From Sediminibacterium sp. (GTDB taxonomy: Bacteria > Bacteroidota > Bacteroidia > Chitinophagales > Chitinophagaceae): DNA of 64,000 bases. Shown piece by piece: positions 54,690 through 61,238 of the stretch. The stretch lies in contig JAFWCB010000006.1 of the NCBI GenBank assembly GCA_017537025.1, forward strand, positions 124,001 through 188,000. Reading direction: 5' to 3'. How positions within the stretch are numbered: the stretch's first letter is position 1; every line of letters starts with the position of its first letter. The translations under genes were made by a program, and so were the position numbers. A model generated the notes under the pieces. The model had not been told where the DNA came from. It did no database searches and saw nothing but the letters and a program-made list of their open reading frames with translations.

Positions 54690-55558
54690 TATCCTTTAAT
54701 GGGTTTTCCTTTTTTATAGGTGCCAAATAGTTTTAAGCTATTCGTAAGGGGTTCAATTTTCTGGAGTACTTTATGTAATGCCGAAATATCATCGAACTCC
54801 ATATCTGCATAAAATCCATATTTAAAATTACTCCCCGGTATGGGCATACTTTGGAGTTTACTCAGGTTAATATTGCCATTAGCAATGGTACCTAATACTT
54901 TTGCTAAAATACCTTTTGAATGATCTGTTTGAAAATAGAGAGATGCTTTGTTAGCATCGGCTACTTCAATTGATTTACGACTTGGTTGAAGCACTAAAAA
55001 TCGAGTAATATTATTTTTTTGAGTTTGAATATCAGGCGCGATGATTTCCAAATTGAATAATTCTGCCGATAGTTTACTGGCAATAGCGGCCACATGTTTA
55101 CTTTTATGTTGCTGAACATGTTTAGCACTCAGGGCAGTATCTTCTGTTTCTATCAGTTTCCATTTATTTTCTTCTAAAAAATGAAGGCATTGTAAAATAG
55201 CCATAGGGTGGCTATGCACTTCCCGGATGTCTGCTAAACTTACTCCTTTATTGACGAGTAAGTTTTGGCTGATCGAAAGATATACTTCTCCGATAACTTG
55301 CAGGTTTGCCTTTTGTAATAAATTGTAATTCGGTAAAATACTTCCCGCAATAGAATTTTCAATTGCCATTACGGCACCTGCAGATAATGAGGGATCCACG
55401 GCTTTTTTAACCAATTCTCTGAAAGAAGCGCAGGGTAATACTTCCACCGATTTTCCAAAAAAATGGCGGGCAGCAACTTGGTGAAAACTGCCCTCATAGC
55501 CCTGAATACAAATCGGTTTTGTACCGGTTACTGTATTATTTTTTTTCTCTTGAGTCAT
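54689..55558 (-). CDS. pheA: Prephenate dehydratase with ACT domain
   Basis: A ~290-residue enzyme converting prephenate to phenylpyruvate. Catalytic blocks are ICIQGYEGSFHQVAARHFF, AVMAIENSIAGSILPNYNLL and the TRF motif in KNNITRFLVL. The ACT domain (SLYFQTDHSKGILAKVLGTIANGNINLSKLQ) binds phenylalanine for feedback inhibition. The ATG at 55558 (MTQEKKNN) is preferred: a longer in-frame start at 55663 would translate the attenuator terminator and leader in a different frame. It is the first structural gene of the operon. Confidence 0.95.
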   Translation of the reverse strand: MTQEKKNNTVTGTKPICIQGYEGSFHQVAARHFFGKSVEVLPCASFRELVKKAVDPSLSAGAVMAIENSIAGSILPNYNLLQKANLQVIGEVYLSISQNLLVNKGVSLADIREVHSHPMAILQCLHFLEENKWKLIETEDTALSAKHVQQHKSKHVAAIASKLSAELFNLEIIAPDIQTQKNNITRFLVLQPSRKSIEVADANKASLYFQTDHSKGILAKVLGTIANGNINLSKLQSMPIPGSNFKYGFYADMEFDDISALHKVLQKIEPLTNSLKLFGTYKKGKPIKG

Positions 55559-55560
55559 AC

Positions 55561-55587
55561 AAAAAAAAATCCCGGTGTTAACCGGGA
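55561..55587 (-). terminator. Attenuator terminator immediately before pheA
   Basis: On the minus strand TCCCGGT - TAAC - ACCGGGA is a perfect 7-base GC-rich stem with a 4-base loop, followed by nine T. The U-tract ends two bases before the pheA ATG and about 24 bases after the leader-peptide stop codon. Its placement in front of the gene, not behind one, marks it as an attenuator. Confidence 0.9.
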
Positions 55588-55653
55588 CCTTATTGATTGT
55601 TTTAAAAGTATTATGCTTTTGCAAAAAGGACCCGGCTACTTTTTCTAAAGTAG
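55582..55653 (-). promoter_or_regulatory. Alternative leader RNA pairings (antiterminator) of the pheA attenuator
   Basis: Minus-strand CTACTTT (55653-55647) pairs with AAAGTAG (55642-55636) around an AGAA loop, inside the leader-peptide codons. The next segment CCGGGTCC (55635-55628) can pair with GGTCCCGG (55589-55582), the 5' arm of the terminator, with seven of eight pairs formed. That pairing would exclude the terminator. The folding was worked out by hand. Confidence 0.65.
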
Positions 55654-55691
55654 AAATAACCAAAAAAGTAAAACCAGGTATTTATTGTCAT
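55611..55691 (-). CDS. Aromatic leader peptide of the pheA operon (attenuation)
   Basis: A 26-codon frame starting ATG at 55691 and stopping at TAA 55613-55611. Residues 6-15 read WFYFFGYFYF: nine aromatic residues in ten (one Trp, five Phe, three Tyr). This is the hallmark of leader peptides such as PheL that sense charged aromatic tRNA. The codon run lies just upstream of and over the first leader hairpin, and the stop is followed by the terminator before pheA. A ribosome stalled by scarce Phe/Tyr/Trp-tRNA would free the antiterminator. It has no similarity expected outside leaders. Confidence 0.85.
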   Translation of the reverse strand: MTINTWFYFFGYFYFRKSSRVLFAKA

Positions 55692-55705
55692 TTTCTGCAT
55701 TCATT

Positions 55706-55714
55706 GTAAAGATA
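55706..55714 (-). promoter_or_regulatory. Candidate -7 element of the pheA operon
   Basis: Minus-strand TATCTTTAC differs from TAnnTTTG at one position and lies 15 bases before the leader-peptide ATG. No convincing -33 TTTG was found in the AT-rich DNA upstream. Confidence 0.35.
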
Positions 55715-55792
55715 CTAATGATTATGATTTAAAAAAAATTACATTTCACTAAACTATCGTTCGTTAGTATTTTAACATTAATCATATTCAAC

Positions 55793-55824
55793 AAAAAAGC
55801 CCCTCCGTGGAAACGGAGCGGCTT
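55793..55824 (-). terminator. Intrinsic terminator after the small lipoprotein gene
   Basis: On the minus strand AAGCCGCTCCGT pairs with ACGGAGGGGCTT (one mismatch) around a TTCC loop and is followed by a run of T. It ends the lipoprotein transcript before the pheA promoter region. Confidence 0.8.
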
Positions 55825-55833
55825 CTAACGATT

Positions 55834-55876
55834 GCTTGCCATATGAAAAAAATGTTCGGCTACGGTATTGGCAAGC
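55834..55876 (-). other. Hairpin in the 3' untranslated region of the small lipoprotein gene
   Basis: GCTTGCCA (55834-55841) and TGGCAAGC (55869-55876) are perfect inverted arms with a 27-base loop, between the lipoprotein stop and its terminator. Together they form a structured 3' untranslated region of about 110 bases. This could be a stability element or a 3'-derived small RNA. Confidence 0.4.
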
Positions 55877-55910
55877 TCACTTAACCATTCGCATCGGGTA
55901 GCCCTTATAA

Positions 55911-56090
55911 TTACTTCTTAGTAGCAGTATCTACTTTCTTAGCAGCAGTATCTACTTTTGCAGCAGCAGTATCAACTTTCACAGCAGCAGTATCTACTTT
56001 CGCAGCAGTAGTATCAGCTTTAGCTTCTTTATTTTCACCACCGCAGGCAGCAAAAGCGCCAATTACAAGAACGAATAATAACTTTTTCAT
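55911..56090 (-). CDS. Small alanine/lysine-rich repeat lipoprotein
   Basis: A 59-residue lipoprotein precursor starting MKKLLFVLVIGAFAACGG, with the lipobox Cys at residue 16. The mature part consists of VDTAAxK heptads (about five copies: KVDTAAV, KVDTAAA, KVDTAAK...), encoded by 21-base tandem repeats. Such Ala/Lys/Asp repeats probably form an extended helix in the periplasm, somewhat like a miniature Lpp; this is inference. It diverges from the sigma factor gene, and a palindrome lies between them. An upstream in-frame start adds 23 residues and would destroy the signal. Confidence 0.75.
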   Translation of the reverse strand: MKKLLFVLVIGAFAACGGENKEAKADTTAAKVDTAAVKVDTAAAKVDTAAKKVDTATKK

Positions 56091-56139
56091 TTTTTTTTGT
56101 TTTTGATTTGAATGATTTATGGTTAATACGGAGATGCGA

Positions 56140-56154
56140 AAAAGGTAACCTTTT
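56140..56154. promoter_or_regulatory. Palindrome between the lipoprotein and sigma factor genes
   Basis: AAAAGGT-A-ACCTTTT is a perfect 15-base dyad in the divergent intergenic region. A second, smaller dyad GGGGTA...TACCCC lies at 56184-56209, nearer the sigma factor start. Either could be an operator or promoter part. Confidence 0.35.
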
Positions 56155-56234
56155 GCCAACCGATTTTTTTTAAAAATATTTTAGGGGTATTTTGGGTTAC
56201 TTTTACCCCCCTCATTGTATTAAAAGCACAGATA

Positions 56235-56801
56235 GTGAAAGGCGACACGAACGAACAAGCATTATTGAAAGGATTGGCCAACAATGACTCAAAGGCTATC
56301 GAAACCATATATAAAGACAATTTTAATATGGTTCAGGCCTACGTTCTTAATAATAATGGTTCATACGACGAGGCAAGGGATATTTTTCAGGAAGCCATGA
56401 TTGCCTTGTACGAAAAGGCACAAAACGAATCTTTCGTCTTAACCTGCCAAATCAAAACCTATATATATTCTATATGTAGGCGGCTTTGGCTCAAAAGACT
56501 TCAACAGATCGGGAGATATGCTCATCCGGTAGATAGTATGGAGGAAACAGTGGCTGTGGAAGAAGATTTGGAAGCTCATGAGAAAAGAAATGCCGATTTC
56601 AACATTATGGATCGGGCATTGGGTAGTTTGGGAGAGCCGTGTAAGAGTTTATTGGAGGGCTACTACCTTAAGAAAATGGATATGAATACCTTGGCAACTG
56701 AGTTTGGATATACCAACGCTGATAATGCCAAGAACCAAAAATATAAATGTTTGATGCGCTTAAAGAAACTATTCTTTTCGCAATACAATATTGGAGAGTA
56801 A
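56235..56801 (+). CDS. ECF-type RNA polymerase sigma factor
   Basis: A 188-residue sigma-70 family protein of ECF size. Region 2 is recognisable in YDEARDIFQEAMIALYEKAQ and IKTYIYSICRRLWLKRLQ. Region 4, with the helix-turn-helix, is in LGEPCKSLLEGYYLKKMDMNTLATEFGYTNADNAKNQKYKCLMRLK. The predicted start is GTG at 56235 (MKGDTNEQALLKGL). Only 4 bases separate its stop from the membrane protease gene, whose N-terminus looks like an anti-sigma domain. It probably responds to an envelope signal. Confidence 0.9.
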   Translation: MKGDTNEQALLKGLANNDSKAIETIYKDNFNMVQAYVLNNNGSYDEARDIFQEAMIALYEKAQNESFVLTCQIKTYIYSICRRLWLKRLQQIGRYAHPVDSMEETVAVEEDLEAHEKRNADFNIMDRALGSLGEPCKSLLEGYYLKKMDMNTLATEFGYTNADNAKNQKYKCLMRLKKLFFSQYNIGE

Positions 56802-56805
56802 GTAT

Positions 56806-57912
56806 ATGGATGATATTTTATTATTAGAAGCCATCGAAAGATACCTTAACGGAGAAATGAACTCCGAAGAGCGAGCTTATTTCGAAAATCTTCGGAAAAC
56901 AACTCCAGAGATCGATCAGATGGTGGTGGAACATAATATGTTCATTCATCAAATGGATATGTATGCTACCCGCCGAAATATCAAACATAGCTTACACGAA
57001 GTTCATACTCACCTATTAGAACGTGGAGATTTGAATGAAGGTGGTGAATTAACTACAAAAGGTAAAGTTGTTCAGTTCTGGAATAGATATAAAAAAGTTA
57101 CAGCTATTGCTGCTTCAGTGGGTGGAGCCATTGCCTTATTCATAAGCGGTTTAGCATTCTATTTTTCTTCTGCTGTGAATGATCCCAAGCTCGAGCAATT
57201 AGGTAAAGATCTGGAAGTAGTAAAGAAAAATCAACAATACCAGGGTGCCGTTATTAAAGAAGTGACTAGTAAAATTCCTACAAATGCGCGGTTATTGAGT
57301 GGTGGATCGGGTTTCTTAATTAGCAACAAAGGATATATCGTTACCAATGCGCACGTTTTAAAAGGAACAGGTGCTGTGGTAGTAAATAATAAGGGAGAAG
57401 AATTCAAATCCTCTATTGTGCATATTGATCATGATAAGGATTTAGCGATTTTACTCATCAATGACCCTGAATATGTGCCTGTTAAGAATATCCCTTACAC
57501 TATTCGCAAATCGAATGCCGATTTAGGAGAAGAAATTTTTACTTTGGGTTATCCCAGAAATGAAGTGGTTTATGGCATGGGATATTTAAGTGCCAAATCG
57601 GGTTATAATGGCGATACCCTTTCCTATCAAATACAAATAAGTGTGAACCCCGGTAACTCCGGTGCACCTGTATTCAATAAAGTCGGCGATATTATTGGCG
57701 TATTGAGCACCCGCCAGCTTCAGGCAGATGGTGTTGCTTTTGCCGTGAAATCTAAAAATATATATGCATTAGTAGATAGCTTACACAGTTCCGATAAGGC
57801 TTTTGACGATTTGAAATTGCCTGTAAAGTCTACTTTAAAAGGAATGGAAAGAAAGGAGCAGATTAAAAAAGTAGAAGACTGTGTATATTATGTAAAGGCT
57901 TACGGAAAATAA
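56806..57912 (+). CDS. Membrane anti-sigma-like protein fused to a trypsin-like (HtrA-type) protease
   Basis: 368 residues from the ATG at 56806; a TTG 15 bases upstream would overlap the sigma gene. Residues 1-90 (LLLEAIERYLNGEMNSEERAYFENLRKTTPEI) resemble the helical N-terminus of anti-sigma factors but lack zinc-binding Cys. One membrane helix spans ~99-121, then a short coiled stretch. Residues ~155-325 form an S1C protease with the triad His183 (VTNAHVL), Asp212 (DKDLAILL) and Ser285 (NPGNSGAP). No PDZ domain follows. The protease should face the periplasm and the N-terminus the cytoplasm, linking envelope proteolysis to the sigma factor. Confidence 0.85.
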   Translation: MDDILLLEAIERYLNGEMNSEERAYFENLRKTTPEIDQMVVEHNMFIHQMDMYATRRNIKHSLHEVHTHLLERGDLNEGGELTTKGKVVQFWNRYKKVTAIAASVGGAIALFISGLAFYFSSAVNDPKLEQLGKDLEVVKKNQQYQGAVIKEVTSKIPTNARLLSGGSGFLISNKGYIVTNAHVLKGTGAVVVNNKGEEFKSSIVHIDHDKDLAILLINDPEYVPVKNIPYTIRKSNADLGEEIFTLGYPRNEVVYGMGYLSAKSGYNGDTLSYQIQISVNPGNSGAPVFNKVGDIIGVLSTRQLQADGVAFAVKSKNIYALVDSLHSSDKAFDDLKLPVKSTLKGMERKEQIKKVEDCVYYVKAYGK

Positions 57913-57934
57913 TCATAAGCAAGCAAGAGAAACG

Positions 57935-57960
57935 GGGAACCAGTAATGGTTCCCTTTTTT
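57935..57960 (+). terminator. Intrinsic terminator after the membrane protease gene
   Basis: GGGAACC - AGTAAT - GGTTCCC (57935-57954) is a perfect 7-base stem followed by six T. It ends the sigma-protease operon and touches the stop of the convergent TMEM175 gene. Confidence 0.9.
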
Positions 57961-58630
57961 ATTTTGCGATATGCTTGCTTGCAGCTCTATTAATAATAAT
58001 CAAAACAAAAGGAATCAGGACATATACATATCTGGCTGCTTTATGAAAAAAATACCTGTTGAAGCTTGCAAATATGGCTCCCAATAAAAAAATGGAAGCA
58101 ACGGAAAGGCTTCTCAGATAAGCATACTTTCTTGCTAGCTTATCATGAGCTAATTCGGATAAATTTCTTTTAGGGTTACCGATATATCTGTACAAAAAGA
58201 AAAGCGATAGTCCAATCATAAAAAGATTCAAACTATAAATCTGCCATACTAGATCTAGGTCTCCATAATGCGAATTCAATCCGCTGGTAAAAGGCACTAA
58301 TACGATCCAAAAAAGCATATGCAGATTTAGCCAAAGTAATCCGTTATTAAAGTTATTAACCAACCCAAACAAGCGGTGGTGGTTCGTCCAGAATTGCCCA
58401 ATTACAGCAAAACTCAATATAAAACCAAAGAATTGAGGAAACCGAAGCAATAGCTCGTCTCTAAGATGTGCAAGAAGATTATTCGTCGCATAATCTATTT
58501 CCGGAACGCGAATTTCTATTACGAGTAATGTAATAGCGATGGCAAAAACGGCATCGCTGAATAATATTAATCGCTCTAATTGAAACTGCCTTCGGTTTTC
58601 AAAAAGATCCTCATGATGATGCTGTGCCAT
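57959..58630 (-). CDS. TMEM175-family (DUF1211) potassium channel
   Basis: A 223-residue membrane protein with about six helices. The signature RLILFSDAVFAIAITLLVIEI (RxxxFSD in the first helix) is the filter motif of TMEM175-like K+ channels. Next come FIGFILSFAVIGQFWTNHHRLF-like sequence and later helices. Bacterial members conduct K+ as tetramers. The single-repeat form is typical of bacteria. It is isolated, with no operon partner apparent. Confidence 0.87.
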   Translation of the reverse strand: MAQHHHEDLFENRRQFQLERLILFSDAVFAIAITLLVIEIRVPEIDYATNNLLAHLRDELLLRFPQFFGFILSFAVIGQFWTNHHRLFGLVNNFNNGLLWLNLHMLFWIVLVPFTSGLNSHYGDLDLVWQIYSLNLFMIGLSLFFLYRYIGNPKRNLSELAHDKLARKYAYLRSLSVASIFLLGAIFASFNRYFFHKAARYVYVLIPFVLIIINRAASKHIAK

Positions 58631-58670
58631 AATCTAATTTACTAGGGGAAGATAAGAAAGAAATGATAAT

Positions 58671-59570
58671 CTAACCCCAAAGGGATGCCGGATAGGTACC
58701 TGCATCTACCAATGCATTGATAGACGCTTGCACACCGGGGGCATCTTCTTTATATGTTACGCCAAACCATTGCGCAGTGGTAGGTAACACTTTTAGTACA
58801 CCCATTTTATGTTCAATAAAATAATTGGCCGCAAAGGGAATAAAGAATTCAGATTTGAGCTCTCCCCCTCTGGTAACAATAAATTCGCTAAACAATTTTT
58901 CACAGAGATTGATAAATCCCGGGGCAAAGCAGAAATAGTTCATACTAACCGGACTTTCTTCCGGAAGTACATGAACGCCATCTTCTTCTTCGAATACGAT
59001 TTGATTATCTTTTCTATAAATTTTCGTACGCTCCGTAATATTGGTAAGATTATGATTCTCATCAGCGGTACAAACCCCCCTGCTTACGCTTCCGTTCTCA
59101 CTCAATGTTTTTTTCAATTGATAGCCTACCAAGGCATAGGTTTGATCGTTGCAACGATTTACTAAAAAATCATATGCCTGAACAAAAGCATCGGTACCAT
59201 AATAATCATCCGCATTAATCACCGCGAAGGGTTCATTCACTTTTCCTTTACAACATAAAACTGCGTGCGCCGTACCCCATGGTTTTTGTCGCTCCGGATT
59301 ATAAGCCGCCCCATTGGTAAAAGCTGCAAGATCTTGGTACACATAATCAGTATCAATCTTACCTTTCAGTTTGGGCTCAAATATGTTTTTAAATTGATCG
59401 GCGAATTCCTCTCTTATGATAAATACTACTTTCCCAAAACCTGCTCGAATGGCATCATAAATGGAGTAATCCATAATAGTTTCTCCTGCCGGACCAAATC
59501 CCTGAATTTGTTTCATACTTCCATATCTGCTGGCCATTCCTGCGGCTAATATTACAAGGGTAGGTTTCAT
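58671..59570 (-). CDS. Sugar-phosphate nucleotidyltransferase family protein
   Basis: A 299-residue GT-A fold nucleotidyltransferase. The N-terminal LVILAAGMASRYGSMKQIQGFGPAGETI is a variant of the G-x-G-x-R-x8-PK signature, and NADDYYGTDAF supplies the metal-binding Asp. It is related to UTP/dTTP-glucose-1-phosphate transferases, but the sugar and nucleotide cannot be told from sequence alone. It is divergent from the ACC-deaminase-like gene and has no sugar operon neighbours. Confidence 0.75.
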   Translation of the reverse strand: MKPTLVILAAGMASRYGSMKQIQGFGPAGETIMDYSIYDAIRAGFGKVVFIIREEFADQFKNIFEPKLKGKIDTDYVYQDLAAFTNGAAYNPERQKPWGTAHAVLCCKGKVNEPFAVINADDYYGTDAFVQAYDFLVNRCNDQTYALVGYQLKKTLSENGSVSRGVCTADENHNLTNITERTKIYRKDNQIVFEEEDGVHVLPEESPVSMNYFCFAPGFINLCEKLFSEFIVTRGGELKSEFFIPFAANYFIEHKMGVLKVLPTTAQWFGVTYKEDAPGVQASINALVDAGTYPASLWG

Positions 59571-59631
59571 ACTGTATTTTTACGCGACACGAAACTATAT
59601 CATTCCTATTTTACCACAAATAATTTAACCC

Positions 59632-60510
59632 ATGGTTGATGTAAAAGCGGCAGTAATTGAGGAAATCACAGCATTTTCATTACCGGTTGGTATGCTCTCG
59701 ATACTGAGGCTCGATAAAATACATCCCATTATCAGCGGTAATAAATGGTTTAAATTGAAGGGATATATGGAGGAAGCTAAAAGTAAAAAGGTGGAAGCTA
59801 TAGCCAGTTTTGGGGGGGCTTATTCCAATCATATTGTAGCACTGGCTTATGCGGGCAAGCAGGCAGGAATTGCAACAGTCGGTTTTATTCGGGGTGAAGA
59901 CGGCGATTCGGAGAGTTTGAAACAGGCTAGAGAATTCGGAATGAAATTATATTTTGTATCACGTGATGATTATAGAGATAAGGAGAAAATTAAACAAAAT
60001 TTTCAAGATCCTCATTGGTTATGGGTTGCCGAAGGTGGGTATGGAGTTGGCGGCGCCGAAGGCGCCGCTGATATTCTCCGCCTACCGGGATGCGAACAAT
60101 TCACGCATATTGTTTGCGCATGCGGTACAGGCACTATGATGGCCGGACTCATCAACAGTTCCCTACCCCATCAACAAATTATGGGTATATCTGTCTTAAA
60201 AAATCATACGGGTTTAGATACAGCCATCAAAAAGCTCCTCATCAAACCCCAACAAAATAATTGGGAAACCAAACATGAATTCCATTTTGGAGGATATGCC
60301 AAACATCCACAAAAATTGCTGGCATTCATAAATACATTTTGGCAACAAACCTCCATTCCTACAGATATCGTGTATACCTCTAAATTATGTTATGCCACCA
60401 TGCAATTAATAGCAGAGAATTATTTTAATGCCACTAGTAAAATACTAATCATCCATAGCGGAGGCTTACAGGGTAACCACTCCTTAAAACAGGATCAATT
60501 GGTTTTCTAA
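59632..60510 (+). CDS. ACC deaminase / D-cysteine desulfhydrase-like PLP enzyme
   Basis: A 292-residue tryptophan-synthase-beta fold (type II) PLP enzyme. The Schiff-base Lys lies in ISGNKWFKLKGY, and SFGGAYSNHIVALAYAG, CGTGTMMAGLI and IIHSGGLQGNHS match the ACC deaminase/D-cysteine desulfhydrase family. Residues that separate the two activities were not checked; D-cysteine desulfhydrase is more common in this setting. The next gene encodes a small exported protein 22 bases downstream. Confidence 0.85.
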   Translation: MVDVKAAVIEEITAFSLPVGMLSILRLDKIHPIISGNKWFKLKGYMEEAKSKKVEAIASFGGAYSNHIVALAYAGKQAGIATVGFIRGEDGDSESLKQAREFGMKLYFVSRDDYRDKEKIKQNFQDPHWLWVAEGGYGVGGAEGAADILRLPGCEQFTHIVCACGTGTMMAGLINSSLPHQQIMGISVLKNHTGLDTAIKKLLIKPQQNNWETKHEFHFGGYAKHPQKLLAFINTFWQQTSIPTDIVYTSKLCYATMQLIAENYFNATSKILIIHSGGLQGNHSLKQDQLVF

Positions 60511-60532
60511 ATTAACCGGTATCTTTAGTACA

Positions 60533-61186
60533 ATGAAGAAAGGTTGGCTTTTTATTATTTGCTTACTATATTCTATTGCGGTTGTTTGTCAGCCTGCACT
60601 CCCCCATTTCGCCATTCAATCCACCAAACAAAATAATATTAAACTCAGTTGGCGTAACCCACATCGAAACTGCGTGCAATTACTCATTCAAAGAAGCGTA
60701 GATAATCAAAAAACATTCACCACTATCCGTTCAGCTACACATCCCGATATGCCGGAGAACGACTTTATCGATAAAAAAATTCCTCCAAATAAAATTCCAT
60801 ATTACCGTATCAGCTATACCATGAGAGGCGGTAAAACTATTTTTACAGCTGCTCAATCTTTACATGATAAAAAGATAACATCAACTCCTGTAATAGAACA
60901 AACCGAAAAACAATCAGCCCCTGCTACCAAAACATCCTACTTAACTATTTCTCCAAAAGGATATGTAATCATACATTTACCGGAACCTACTAATCATCGC
61001 TATCATATCATCATTTATGATACCGACGGAGGTATTTTATTTGATATACCTGATATCAAACAATCCTCCCTGATACTTGAAAAAGGGAATTTCTTTCGTG
61101 CCGGCTGTTTCTACTATACACTTTTTAAAGACGACCAACCAATAGAAAAGAGTAAGTTTTGTTTGTCGATCGAACAGCATCCTTAA
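60533..61186 (+). CDS. Hypothetical exported protein
   Basis: A 217-residue protein with a signal peptide (hydrophobic MKKGWLFIICLLYSIAVVCQ). Residues ~25-110 (IQSTKQNNIKLSWRNPHRNCVQLLIQRSVDNQKTFTTI) look like a fibronectin type III fold, with the WRNPHRNCV strand pattern. The C-terminal ~70 residues (TISPKGYVIIHLPEPTNHRYHIIIYD) resemble the terminal beta domains of Bacteroidota secreted proteins. No enzyme motif is visible. It probably shares a transcript with the upstream PLP enzyme; function unknown. Confidence 0.65.
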   Translation: MKKGWLFIICLLYSIAVVCQPALPHFAIQSTKQNNIKLSWRNPHRNCVQLLIQRSVDNQKTFTTIRSATHPDMPENDFIDKKIPPNKIPYYRISYTMRGGKTIFTAAQSLHDKKITSTPVIEQTEKQSAPATKTSYLTISPKGYVIIHLPEPTNHRYHIIIYDTDGGILFDIPDIKQSSLILEKGNFFRAGCFYYTLFKDDQPIEKSKFCLSIEQHP

Positions 61187-61238
61187 CTATTTTCCGATCA
61201 TTTTTTCCGTATCTTGTTCCTACACTAAAACCTTTACC

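Noticed and set aside
55559-55663. Extended pheA N-terminus starting at 55663
   Set aside because: The 35 extra residues translate the attenuator hairpin and T-tract in frame and have no resemblance to prephenate dehydratase; the ATG at 55558 gives the normal N-terminus.
55559-55710. T-box riboswitch before pheA
   Set aside because: No T-box sequence (TGGnACCGCG-like) or large specifier stem is present; an aromatic leader peptide plus terminator explains the region.
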